From the NCBI RefSeq assembly GCF_022690765.1, contig NZ_JALCZA010000004.1, positions 62,374 to 126,373 of the forward strand: a DNA stretch of 64,000 nucleotides, read 5' to 3'. Numbering within the stretch: position 1 is the first letter of the stretch; each line of letters starts with the position of its first letter. Below are positions 9,913-17,951 of this stretch, piece after piece. The position numbers and the translations under genes were made by a program. Source of the stretch: Anaeromyxobacter oryzisoli (GTDB taxonomy: Bacteria > Myxococcota > Myxococcia > Myxococcales > Anaeromyxobacteraceae). The notes under the pieces were generated by a model. The model was given only the letters and a program-made list of their open reading frames with translations. It did no database searches and was not told the DNA's origin.

Positions 9913-9953
9913 GGGATCAAGACCTGCGCCCCCGGTATCAAGGCGGTATCAAG
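9913..9953. promoter_or_regulatory. Three GG(T/G)ATCAAG direct repeats, possible KdpE site
   Basis: GGGATCAAG at 9913, GGTATCAAG at 9934 and GGTATCAAG at 9945 lie in the 206-bp gap between the divergent KimA-like gene and kdpD. The spacings of 21 and 11 bp are two and one helical turns, as expected for an OmpR/KdpE-family regulator binding tandem half-sites on one face of the DNA. Repeat and spacing are seen directly; the bound protein is inferred. Confidence 0.55.
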
Positions 9954-10087
9954 ACGCCGTACGGTGCCCTCGAGCGACCGCCGCGCCGCAGGTCGCGGGC
10001 CCCCTCGCGCTCGACGTCGCGCTTGACGGCTCGGCGCGGCGCGGCGTTGATCCGCGGGGAATCGCACGCAGCCCGAGGTCCCCACCC

Positions 10088-12811
10088 GTGACGCCTCCGA
10101 CCGACCGCCCGAGCCCCGAAGCGTTCCTCGCGAGGGTGACCGCCGAGGAGGCGAAGGCGCAGCGCGCGCGGTTCAAGGTGTTCTTCGGCTTCGCGCCGGG
10201 CGTCGGGAAGACCTACCGCATGCTGCAGGTGGCGCGCGACCTCGTCGCCGAGGGCGTGGACGTCGTGATCGGGGCGGTCGAGACGCACGGTCGCTACGAC
10301 ACCGCCGGCCTGGCGCTGGGGCTCGAGGTGCTGCCGCGGCGCGCCCTCCCCTACCGCGGCCGCGTGCTCGAGGAGTTCGACCTGGACGCGGCGCTCGCGC
10401 GGCGCCCGAAGATCCTGCTCCTCGACGAGCTCGCCCACGGCAACGCTCCCGGCTCGCGCCACGCGAAGCGCTGGCAGGACGTCGTCGAGCTCCTGTCGGC
10501 GGGCATCGAGGTCTACACCACCCTCAACGTGCAGCACGTCGAGAGCCTCAACGACGTGGTCGCCCAGATCACGCACGTGCAGGTCCGCGAGACGATCCCG
10601 GACTCGGTGCTCGAGCGCGCCGACGAGATCGAGCTCGTGGACGTGGCGCCGGAGGAGCTGCTCCAGCGGCTGCGCGAGGGGAAGGTGTACCTCCCGGAGC
10701 AGGCCGCGCTCGCCCGCGAGCACTTCTTCAAGCGCGGGAACCTGCTCGCCCTCCGCGAGCTCGCGCTCCGCAGGATGGCCGAGCGGGTGGACGAGGACGT
10801 GCTCGCCTTCCGGGAGGCGCACGGCGTGGACCGCGCCTGGGCCACCGCCGAGCGGGTCCTCGTCTGCGTCGGGCCCGCGCCCGACTCGGCCCGCATCGTG
10901 CGGGCGGGCCGACGGATGGCGGCGGGGCTCCGGGCCCCGTGGTTCGCCGTCGCCGTCGAGGTCACGAGCCAGCCCCCCCTCGCCGAGGACGACCGCGACC
11001 GCCTCGAGGCGCACCTCCGGCTCGCGGAGTCGCTCGGGGCCGACGTGGTGCGGCTCTCCGGCCTGCGCGTCGCCGACGCGGTGCTGGAGTTCGCGCGACG
11101 CAAGAACGTCACCCGCATCGTGCTGGGCAAGCCGCGCCACCCGCGCTGGCGCGACCTCGTCCGCGGGTCGCTCGTGGACGAGATCATCCGCGGCAGCGGC
11201 GACATCGAGGTGCACGTCCTCTCGGGCTCGGCCGAGGAGCCTCCCCCGCGCGCCGCGCCCGCGCGCCCGGGGGAGCGGGCGCCCGCGCGCGCGTACGCCC
11301 GGGCGACGGCGATCATCGCGGCCACGACCGGGCTCGCGCAGGCCGCGCGCGCGCTCTTCCACGTCCCGGACGTCGAGATGCTGTTCCTGCTCGGCGTCAT
11401 GGTCGCCGCGCTGACGACCGGGGACCGGCGCGCGTCCGTGCTCGCGGCGGCCCTCGCGGTCGTCTGCTACGACTTCTTCTTCGTCCCGCCGGCGTACACG
11501 CTCGGCGTCTCGGACGCGCGCTACCTCCTCACCTTCGCGATGATGCTCGGGATCGGCGTCGTCATCGGGACGCTCACGCTCAGGCTGCGCGAGCAGCAGC
11601 GCGCCGCCGTCGCCCGGGAGCGGAGGACGAGCGCGGTGTACGCCCTCAGCCGCGAGCTGGCGGCGGCCGTGGACGCCCCCGGGGTCGGGGCCGCCTGCGT
11701 CCGCGCGGTGGCGGAGGCGTTCGACTGCGAGGTCGCCTTGCTGCTCCCGAAGGACCGGGAGACGCTGGAGCCGATCGCCGCGGCCCCTCCCGGCCTGTCG
11801 CTCGGGGCGGGCGAGCAGGCCGTCGCGCAGTGGGTGCTCGAGCACGGGCGCCCGGCCGGGCGCGGCACCGACACGCTCCCCGCGGAGCCGATCTTCTGCC
11901 TGCCGCTCCGCACCTTCGGCGACGTGCTCGCGGTCCTCGCCCTGCGGCCTCCCGGGGAGCGCCGGCTCACCGGCGAGCAGCGCGACGTGCTCGAGTCCCT
12001 GGGCCGGCACGCCGCCGTCGCGCTCGACCGCGTCCGCCTCGCCGAGGAGGCGCGCCGCGCCGCGCTGCGGGCCAAGGCGGAGGAGCTCCGCAGCGCGCTC
12101 CTCTCCTCGGTCTCGCACGATCTCCGGACGCCGCTCGCCGCGATCACCGGCGCGGGGACGCTGCTCCTCGACGAGGGCGTCGCGGAGCCTGCGCTGCGCC
12201 GGGAGCTGGCCACCACCGTGGTGGAGGAGGCGGAGCGGCTCGAGCGCCTGGTCTCGAACCTCCTCGACATGACGCGGCTGGAGTCGGGGGTGGTCGAGCC
12301 GAAGCGCGAGTGGGTGCCGCTGGTGGAGGTCGTGGGCGCCGCGATGAACCGGCTCGACCGCGCGCTGGTCGGCCGCCCCGTCGCCATCGCCATCCCGGAC
12401 GACCTCCCCCTCCTCTCGATCGACCCGATCCTGATCCAGCAGCTCCTGGTGAACCTCCTCGAGAACGCGACCAAGTACACGCCGCCCGGCTCGGAGATCT
12501 CGGTCCGCGCAGCCCGGGAGGGCGGGACGCTCGTGGTGGACGTCGCGGATCGCGGGCCGGGCATCCCGCCCGGCGAGGAGGAGCGGGTGTTCGAGCGGTT
12601 CCACCGCGCAGCCCGGACGGGCGTCGGCGGCGTCGGGCTGGGGCTCTCGATCGCGCGCGCCATCGCGCAGGCGCACGGCGGTCGGCTCACCGCGGCGAAC
12701 CGCCCCGAGGGCGGAGCGGTGTTCAGGCTCACGCTCCCGATCGCGACGCCTCCCCAGGCGTCGAAGGAGCCCGCCGCGGAGCCTCCCTCCGCGCGCGAGG
12801 TCGGCACGTGA
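10088..12811 (+). CDS. kdpD: KdpD-type potassium/turgor sensor histidine kinase
   Basis: A 907-residue membrane sensor kinase. In order: the KdpD cytoplasmic domain (about 25-235) with Walker-A-like GFAPGVGKT at residues 34-42 and LLLDELAHGNAPGS; a universal-stress-like domain (about 250-370; RRKNVTRIVLGKPR); four short membrane helices (DUF4118, about 400-500); a GAF domain (about 520-660); HisKA with phospho-acceptor His677 in SHDLRTPLAAI; and an ATPase domain with NLLENATKY and GVGLGLSIARAI. The start is taken as the GTG at 10088 because it gives the usual KdpD length and begins just before the conserved domain; no strong ribosome site distinguishes it. The stop overlaps kdpE (GTGA). No kdpFABC ATPase genes are in the window. 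Confidence 0.93.
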   Translation: MTPPTDRPSPEAFLARVTAEEAKAQRARFKVFFGFAPGVGKTYRMLQVARDLVAEGVDVVIGAVETHGRYDTAGLALGLEVLPRRALPYRGRVLEEFDLDAALARRPKILLLDELAHGNAPGSRHAKRWQDVVELLSAGIEVYTTLNVQHVESLNDVVAQITHVQVRETIPDSVLERADEIELVDVAPEELLQRLREGKVYLPEQAALAREHFFKRGNLLALRELALRRMAERVDEDVLAFREAHGVDRAWATAERVLVCVGPAPDSARIVRAGRRMAAGLRAPWFAVAVEVTSQPPLAEDDRDRLEAHLRLAESLGADVVRLSGLRVADAVLEFARRKNVTRIVLGKPRHPRWRDLVRGSLVDEIIRGSGDIEVHVLSGSAEEPPPRAAPARPGERAPARAYARATAIIAATTGLAQAARALFHVPDVEMLFLLGVMVAALTTGDRRASVLAAALAVVCYDFFFVPPAYTLGVSDARYLLTFAMMLGIGVVIGTLTLRLREQQRAAVARERRTSAVYALSRELAAAVDAPGVGAACVRAVAEAFDCEVALLLPKDRETLEPIAAAPPGLSLGAGEQAVAQWVLEHGRPAGRGTDTLPAEPIFCLPLRTFGDVLAVLALRPPGERRLTGEQRDVLESLGRHAAVALDRVRLAEEARRAALRAKAEELRSALLSSVSHDLRTPLAAITGAGTLLLDEGVAEPALRRELATTVVEEAERLERLVSNLLDMTRLESGVVEPKREWVPLVEVVGAAMNRLDRALVGRPVAIAIPDDLPLLSIDPILIQQLLVNLLENATKYTPPGSEISVRAAREGGTLVVDVADRGPGIPPGEEERVFERFHRAARTGVGGVGLGLSIARAIAQAHGGRLTAANRPEGGAVFRLTLPIATPPQASKEPAAEPPSAREVGT

Positions 12812-13503
12812 CCGGCGCCGGCCCCCTCGTGCTCGTCGTCGAGGACGAGCTGCCGGTGCGGCGCTTCCTCCGCGCCGCGCTCGCGGGCCATGGGTACCGG
12901 GTGGTCGAGGCGGGCACGGTCGCCGACGCGGAGCACCTCGCGCCGAGCCACAACCCGGACGTCTACCTCCTCGATCTCGGGCTGCCGGACGGCGACGGCA
13001 TCGATCTCACGCGCCGCCTGCGCGAGTGGTCCCGCGCGCCGATCATCGTCCTGTCCGCGCGCGGCCGGGAGGAGGACAAGGTGAACGCGCTCGACGCGGG
13101 CGCGGACGACTACCTGACGAAGCCGTTCGGCGTGAACGAGCTCCTCGCGCGGCTCCGCGTCGCGCTCCGCCACGCGCAGGCCTCGCCGGAGCAGCCCCCG
13201 GTCTTCGAGGCCGGCCCGCTCCGGATCGACCTCGCGCGCCGGGAGGTCACGGTGAACGGCGCCGAGGTGCGCCTCACGCCCACGGAGTACCGCGTCCTCG
13301 CGCTCCTCGCCCGCCACGCCGGGAAGGTGCTCACGCACCGCCAGATCCTCCGCGAGGTGTGGGGCCCGAACGCGACCGAGGCGCACTACGTGCGCGTCCA
13401 GGTCGCCGAGCTCCGGAAGAAGATCGAGGCCGACGCCGCGCGACCCCGGCTCCTCGTCACCGAGCCCGGCGTCGGCTACCGGCTCCGCGACCGGCTCGAC
13501 TGA
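12808..13503 (+). CDS. kdpE: KdpE-type response regulator
   Basis: A 231-residue OmpR-family regulator. The receiver domain (1-120) has acidic residues VVEDE, phospho-acceptor Asp56 in YLLDLGLPDGDG and the conserved Lys in TKPFG. The C-terminal winged helix (about 135-230) has LTPTEYRVLALLARHAGKVL and HYVRVQVAELRKKIE. The GTG start overlaps the kdpD stop by 4 bp, so the pair is translationally coupled. Its likely targets are the KimA-like transporter and its own operon, through the spaced repeats upstream of kdpD. A compact hairpin follows the stop. Confidence 0.93.
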   Translation: MTGAGPLVLVVEDELPVRRFLRAALAGHGYRVVEAGTVADAEHLAPSHNPDVYLLDLGLPDGDGIDLTRRLREWSRAPIIVLSARGREEDKVNALDAGADDYLTKPFGVNELLARLRVALRHAQASPEQPPVFEAGPLRIDLARREVTVNGAEVRLTPTEYRVLALLARHAGKVLTHRQILREVWGPNATEAHYVRVQVAELRKKIEADAARPRLLVTEPGVGYRLRDRLD

Positions 13504-13538
13504 TCCCGACCCGACCGAGAGAAGTTTCCGCGGACCAC

Positions 13539-13557
13539 CCGTCCGCCGCGCGGACGG
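13539..13557 (+). terminator. Hairpin downstream of kdpE
   Basis: CCGTCCGC and GCGGACGG form an 8-bp stem around the 3-base loop CGC, 35 bp after the kdpE stop. There is no U-tract, so this may be an intrinsic terminator of the GC-rich kind or a REP-like hairpin at the left edge of the transposase gene. Confidence 0.45.
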
Positions 13558-13626
13558 TCGACGCTGGCCTTGTCCCGCAGTTCCGGCCCCGCATCCCTGG
13601 CACACCCGTTGCCTTGCGCCTCGGGC

Positions 13627-14526
13627 ATGACCGCGCCCAGGCAACTCCTCGAGGGCACCACCTATCTCGTCACGCGTCGCTGCTCGGAACGCCGCTTCTT
13701 CCTCCGGCCATCGAGGAATACCGACGACATCTTCCGGTACGTCCTCGCACTCGCTGCGAACCGGTACGAGATCCAGGTGCACGCGTTCTGCGTGCTCTCG
13801 ACCCACTTCCACCTCGTCGTGACCGACCCGCACGCCCGGCTCCCCGAGTTCCACCGCTACCTCGACGGCCTGGTCGCCCGGGCGATGAACTGCTCCCTTG
13901 GCCGGTGGGACGGCTTCTGGGAGCGAGACACCTACAGCGCCGTCCGGCTCGAGACCGACGACACGGTGATCGAGAAGATGGTCTACGTCCTCGCGAACCC
14001 CGTCGCCGCCGGCCTCGTCCGACGCGGCCGGGAGTGGCCAGGGCTCTGGTCCGACCCGGCCCTGATCGGCGGAGAGCCCATCATCGCGAAGAAGCCCGCG
14101 GGGTTCTTCCGCAAGATGGGCCGCATGCCGGCCTCGGTGAGCCTGCAGCTTCACAGGCCTCCGGGGTTCGAGTCGGACGCCGCCTTCCCCGAGCGGCTGG
14201 GCAAGGAACTGCGCGACGCCGAGGACCGCGCCGCGGCGGTGCTCGCGGGTGAAGGCCGCTCCTTCCTCGGCGCAGCCCGCGTCCTCGCCCAGAAGCCCTA
14301 CGCGCGCCCCGCTCCCGGCGAGCCGCGGCGGAGGCTCAATCCTCGCGTCGCGTGCAGGAACAGGTGGAAGCGGATCGAGGCGCTCCAGCGGCTCAAGGAG
14401 TTCGGATGGGCCTACCGGAAGGCGCTCGAGTCGTGGAGGGCGGGCGTGCGCGACATCCTCTTTCCCCCCGGCACGTGGCTCATGCGCGTCCAGCATGCCG
14501 CACTGTGCGGCGAAGCATGCGGATAG
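13627..14526 (+). CDS. REP-associated tyrosine transposase (RAYT, Y1 HUH family)
   Basis: A 299-residue protein of the IS200-like Y1 transposase superfamily. It has the metal-binding HUH motif as H60-F-H62 in STHFHLVVTD and the candidate catalytic tyrosine Tyr120 in MVYVLANPVAAGLV, the arrangement of REP-associated transposases. Such proteins cut and rejoin single-stranded DNA at REP hairpins and are usually single-copy chromosomal genes rather than movers of their own copy. The start is the ATG at 13627, just before the conserved LLEGTTYLVTRRC. The C-terminal 100 residues are basic and less conserved. A hairpin lies upstream at 13539 and a pair of direct repeats downstream at 14539, but no clear inverted termini are visible. 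Confidence 0.85.
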   Translation: MTAPRQLLEGTTYLVTRRCSERRFFLRPSRNTDDIFRYVLALAANRYEIQVHAFCVLSTHFHLVVTDPHARLPEFHRYLDGLVARAMNCSLGRWDGFWERDTYSAVRLETDDTVIEKMVYVLANPVAAGLVRRGREWPGLWSDPALIGGEPIIAKKPAGFFRKMGRMPASVSLQLHRPPGFESDAAFPERLGKELRDAEDRAAAVLAGEGRSFLGAARVLAQKPYARPAPGEPRRRLNPRVACRNRWKRIEALQRLKEFGWAYRKALESWRAGVRDILFPPGTWLMRVQHAALCGEACG

Positions 14527-14798
14527 CCGCACCCTCTGAGTCAACCAATCAGTCAACCAAGGCAAGACCGAACGGGTCTCCCGATGAGACGCCGTGGGCT
14601 CGCTCACGCCACCACACCAGCATTCTGCGTCGTGGATGGTCCTCGGCGTCTCGCTCTGCCCGTCGTTGCTATCCACGGCATCTTCGCGGGGATTCTTGCC
14701 TCACCACTCCGATCTCGAAGGCCGCTCCTACTCGTCGTCGCTCGATCCCTCTTTCCCTTCGCCGCAACGACTCTCGGTCGGGTCGCAGAGCGCCTTGC
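14527..14798. other. Non-coding gap with AGTCAACCAA direct repeat
   Basis: No gene is visible between the transposase stop and the cobalamin leader promoter. The stretch is noticeably less GC-rich than the surroundings and codon structure is absent in all frames. Two copies of AGTCAACCAA occur at 14539-14548 and 14551-14560, 12 bp apart. It may be a degenerate part of the transposase element. Confidence 0.6.
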
Positions 14799-14828
14799 TT
14801 GACAGCCAGCCGAACGGCGGGCTAACAG
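14799..14828 (+). promoter_or_regulatory. Candidate sigma-70 promoter of the cobalamin leader
   Basis: A perfect TTGACA -35 hexamer at 14799-14804 is followed after 18 bp by TAACAG at 14823-14828, a weak -10. Transcription would begin near 14835, just before the riboswitch fold at 14850. Position makes it plausible; the -10 is poor. Confidence 0.45.
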
Positions 14829-14849
14829 CGAGCGACAACAGAAGCGCTT

Positions 14850-15020
14850 CGGGTGCCCGCGAGGGCATAACAGGGAAGCCGGTGAGAAGCCGGCGCGGTC
14901 CCGCCACTGTAAGTGGGAAGCGACCTCGAACAGCCACTCGGCGATCCCGCCGGGGAAGGCCGAGGACGCGCGCGGAGGTCCGACGGACCTCCCGAACCCA
15001 CGAGCCAGGAGACCTACCCG
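14850..15020 (+). ncRNA. Cobalamin (B12) riboswitch
   Basis: A full adenosylcobalamin-class aptamer is visible. Conserved pieces in order are AACAGGGAAGCCGGTG, the GGTCCCGCCACTGTAA core, a second GCCACT, GGGGAAGGC, and the B12 box AGCCAGGAGACCT at 15003-15015. CGGGT at 14850-14854 pairs with ACCCG at 15016-15020 to close the P1 stem. It is in sense orientation to cobT-cobQ and ends right before a GAGGAGGAG ribosome site, so ligand binding probably blocks translation initiation. It should switch the genes off when cobalamin is plentiful. Confidence 0.96.
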
Positions 15021-15035
15021 GAGGAGGAGCTCCGC

Positions 15036-15284
15036 ATGCCACCGGCCTGCGGCCTTCCGGGCGCGGAGATCGCCCGGCGGGCTCTCGACAGCATCCCGCT
15101 CGCGCGCCGCTCGCGGCCGCGCTCACCCTCCCAGGCGCGCGCCGGACGCACGCCCGGGTGTCGCCGCTCCGTCACGTGCCGATCTCGACGCTCGCGAGGC
15201 GCCTTGGCCTCCTCTCGCGGTCCCTCGCGAGGCGAGGCGGCGACGCGCAGCACCCACCCACACGCCAGGAACCGAACGCCATGA
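15036..15284 (+). CDS. Short Arg/Ser-rich ORF between riboswitch and cobT
   Basis: An 82-codon frame with no recognisable domain. Its ATG at 15036 sits 6 nt after the excellent ribosome site GAGGAGGAG that begins where the riboswitch ends, and its TGA overlaps the cobT ATG as ATGA. That geometry is what a translationally coupled leader would show. Against it, the product is Arg/Ser/Pro-rich and the second half lacks the usual codon bias, so it may be a chance frame or the remnant of a gene once controlled by the switch. The first 20 codons (GLPGAEIARRALDSI) look more gene-like than the rest. Confidence 0.4.
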   Translation: MPPACGLPGAEIARRALDSIPLARRSRPRSPSQARAGRTPGCRRSVTCRSRRSRGALASSRGPSRGEAATRSTHPHARNRTP

Positions 15285-16339
15285 GCCTCCTCCAGAGCAC
15301 GATCGCCGCCATCCCCGCCCCCGATCTCGCCGCGGCCCGCGAGGCGCAGGCCCGGCTCGATCACAAGACGAAGCCTCCCCGCAGCCTGGGCCGGCTCGAG
15401 GACCTCGCCTGCGCGCTCGCCGCCGTCCGCGGCACCGCGGAGCTCGAGCTCCCGCGCAAGGCGGTCGTGATCATGGCCGGCGACCACGGCGTCGCCGAGG
15501 AGGGGGTGAGCGCCTTCCCGCAGGAGGTGACCGCGCAGATGGTGCTCAACTTCGCGGGGGGCGGCGCCGCCATCAACGTGCTCGCGCGCCACGCCGGCGC
15601 CGAGGTGCTGGTGGTGGACATGGGGGTGAAGGCGCCCCTCCCGGCCAGCCCCGCCATCCGCTCGGTCCGGGTGGCGCCCGGGACGGCGAACATCGCGAAG
15701 GGGCCGGCGATGACCCGCGCCCAGGCGACCACCGCCCTGGAGGCCGGCATCGGGGTCGCGAACGAGCTCGCCGACCGCGGCGTGACGCTCCTCGCGATCG
15801 GCGAGATGGGGATCGCCAACACCACGCCGGCGAGCGCCCTCGCCGCCGCCTTCACCGGCCGGCCGCCCGCCGAGGTGACGGGGCGCGGCACCGGCATCGG
15901 CGACGAGGCGCACAGGCGGAAGATCGAGGTGATCGCCCGCGCCCTGGAGGTGAACCGGCCCGATCCCGCCGACCCGCTGGGCGTGCTCGCCGCGCTCGGC
16001 GGCTACGAGATCGCCGGGCTCGCCGGCGTGGTGCTCGGGGCCGCCGCCCGGCGCGTGCCGGTGCTCACCGACGGCCTCATCGCCACCGCCGCCGCCCTCT
16101 GCGCCGTCCGGATCGCCCCGCGCGCCGGCTTCGCCGTGCTCGCCTCGCACCGGTCCGTCGAGGCGGGGCACCAGCACCTGCTCGCCGCCCTCGGGAAGAA
16201 GCCGCTGTTCGACTTCGATCTCCGCCTCGGCGAGGGCACCGGCGCCACGCTCGCGATGCACTTCGTGGACGCCGCGGTGCGGGTCCTGCGGGAGATGGCC
16301 ACCTTCGCCTCGGCCGGCGTGAGCGGCAGGGCGACCTAG
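15281..16339 (+). CDS. cobT: Nicotinate-nucleotide--dimethylbenzimidazole phosphoribosyltransferase
   Basis: A 352-residue cytoplasmic enzyme that transfers phosphoribose from nicotinate mononucleotide to the lower-ligand base, giving alpha-ribazole phosphate for the cobalamin nucleotide loop. The N-terminus has the family stretch RLDHKTKPPRSLGRLEDLA, then VVIMAGDHGVAEEGVSAFP, IGEMGIANTTPASAL, and the catalytic Glu in LGEGTGATLAMHFVDAA near residue 320. Length matches the family (about 350). The ATG at 15281 overlaps the upstream short ORF and has CCAGGAA as a modest ribosome site. It is the first recognised gene after the cobalamin riboswitch; cobQ follows after 28 bp. Confidence 0.95.
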   Translation: MSLLQSTIAAIPAPDLAAAREAQARLDHKTKPPRSLGRLEDLACALAAVRGTAELELPRKAVVIMAGDHGVAEEGVSAFPQEVTAQMVLNFAGGGAAINVLARHAGAEVLVVDMGVKAPLPASPAIRSVRVAPGTANIAKGPAMTRAQATTALEAGIGVANELADRGVTLLAIGEMGIANTTPASALAAAFTGRPPAEVTGRGTGIGDEAHRRKIEVIARALEVNRPDPADPLGVLAALGGYEIAGLAGVVLGAAARRVPVLTDGLIATAAALCAVRIAPRAGFAVLASHRSVEAGHQHLLAALGKKPLFDFDLRLGEGTGATLAMHFVDAAVRVLREMATFASAGVSGRAT

Positions 16340-16367
16340 GCGCGCCGGTGTGGCACGGAGGAGCTCG

Positions 16368-17951
16368 ATGACGGCCCGCACGCTCATGATCCAGGGGACC
16401 GCCTCGTCGGTCGGCAAGAGCCTCGTCACCACCGCGCTCTGCCGGCTGTTCCGGCGCGCCGGCCTGCGCGTCGCGCCGTTCAAGGCGCAGAACATGGCGC
16501 TCGAGTCGGCGGTGTCCGCCGACGGCGGCGAGATCGGGCGCGCCCAGGCGGTGCAGGCGGAGGCGGCGGGCGTGGCCCCGACCGTGGACATGAACCCCAT
16601 CCTGCTCAAGCCCGAGGGCGCGACCGGCGCGCAGGTGGTGGTGCTCGGCAGGTCGATCGGCTCCATGCGCTCGGCCGAGTACCAGGCCCGGACGGCGGAG
16701 CTGCGCGCGGTCGTCGCGGGAGCGCTCGCGCGGCTGCGGGCGACGGCGGATGTCGTCGTGATCGAGGGGGCCGGCAGCCCGGCCGAGGTGAACCTGAAGG
16801 ACCGCGACCTCGCCAACATGGACGTGGCCCGGGCGGCGGACGCGCCGGTGCTGCTCGTCGGCGACATCGACCGCGGCGGCGTCTTCGCCGCCCTCGTCGG
16901 CACCCTCGCGCTGCTCGACCCGCCGGAGCGGGCGCGCATCGCCGCGTTCGTGGTGAACAAGTTCCGCGGCGACGTGGGCCTGCTTCGGCCCGGGCTCGAC
17001 GTCCTCACCGCCCGCACCGGGGTGCCCGTGCTCGGGGTGCTCCCCTTCCTGCGCGGGCTCCGGCTCGCCGACGAGGACTCGGTGGCGCTCGACGAGCGCG
17101 GCCGCGGCCGCCGCGCTCGGGAGGGCGAGGTCGAGATCGTCGCGATCCGGCTCCCGCGCGTCTCGAACCTCGACGATCTCGCGCCGCTCGAGCACGAGGC
17201 GCGGGTCGCCGTGCGATGGGTGGAGGACCCGCGTGAGCTCGCCGGCGCGGATCTGGTCGTGCTCCCGGGCTCCAAGTGCACCGCGAGCGACCTCGCCTGG
17301 CTCCGGGCGACCGGGCTCGCCGCCGAGGTGGCGCGCCGCGCCCGCCAGGGACGGCCCGTGCTCGGGATCTGCGGCGGCTGCCAGATGCTGGGCGAGTCGA
17401 TCCACGATCCGCTCGGCGTCGAGTCCGCCGCGCCGGTCGTGGAGGGGCTCGGGCTGCTGCCGGTGCGGACCCGCTTCGCGCGGCAGAAGGTGACCGCCCG
17501 CACCCGCGCGCGCGTCGCCACCCCCTCGTTCCTCGGCGACGCCGGCCCGGCGCCGCTCGACGGCTACGAGATCCACATGGGCGCGCTCGAGCTCCTGCCG
17601 GGCGCCCGCCCGGCGTTCGAGCTCGTCGCTCGGAACGGCGCCGCCGTCGCGGTGCCGGACGGCGCGGTCTCGCCGGACGGCGCCGTCGTCGGCACGCTGC
17701 TGCACGGGCTCTTCGAGGACGACGCGGTCCGGGGCGGCCTGCTCCGGCGCCTGCGCGAGCGGCGCGGGCTCCCGGCCGCGACCGGCCCGCGCATCGCCAC
17801 GCGCGAGGAGGAGTACGACCGGCTGGCGGACCACGTCCTCGCGCACCTCGACTGGGAGCTCCTCTGCCGGATCGCCGGCATGAATATCGATCAGCCGGCC
17901 GCCGCCGCGACGAGGAATCCCACCTCGGCGAGCTCGATGCACGCACCGTAG
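16368..17951 (+). CDS. cobQ: Cobyric acid synthase
   Basis: A 527-residue enzyme that amidates four carboxylates of adenosylcobyrinate diamide using glutamine and ATP. The N-terminal dethiobiotin-synthetase-like domain has the P-loop variant QGTASSVGKSLVTTAL and APFKAQNMALES; the C-terminal class I amidotransferase domain has the nucleophile Cys335 in GICGGCQMLGESI and the DGYEIHMG and LLHGLFED motifs. The ATG at 16368 has GGAGG upstream; a GTG 18 bp earlier is less likely. It shares the cobT riboswitch. Its last 61 bp overlap the 3' end of cobS on the other strand, coding a low-complexity tail beyond the conserved end. Confidence 0.95.
   Translation: MTARTLMIQGTASSVGKSLVTTALCRLFRRAGLRVAPFKAQNMALESAVSADGGEIGRAQAVQAEAAGVAPTVDMNPILLKPEGATGAQVVVLGRSIGSMRSAEYQARTAELRAVVAGALARLRATADVVVIEGAGSPAEVNLKDRDLANMDVARAADAPVLLVGDIDRGGVFAALVGTLALLDPPERARIAAFVVNKFRGDVGLLRPGLDVLTARTGVPVLGVLPFLRGLRLADEDSVALDERGRGRRAREGEVEIVAIRLPRVSNLDDLAPLEHEARVAVRWVEDPRELAGADLVVLPGSKCTASDLAWLRATGLAAEVARRARQGRPVLGICGGCQMLGESIHDPLGVESAAPVVEGLGLLPVRTRFARQKVTARTRARVATPSFLGDAGPAPLDGYEIHMGALELLPGARPAFELVARNGAAVAVPDGAVSPDGAVVGTLLHGLFEDDAVRGGLLRRLRERRGLPAATGPRIATREEEYDRLADHVLAHLDWELLCRIAGMNIDQPAAAATRNPTSASSMHAP

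Noticed and set aside
13627-14560. Complete IS200/IS605 element
   Set aside because: The transposase belongs to the REP-associated group, no tnpB/iscB gene is present and no terminal hairpins flank a defined element.
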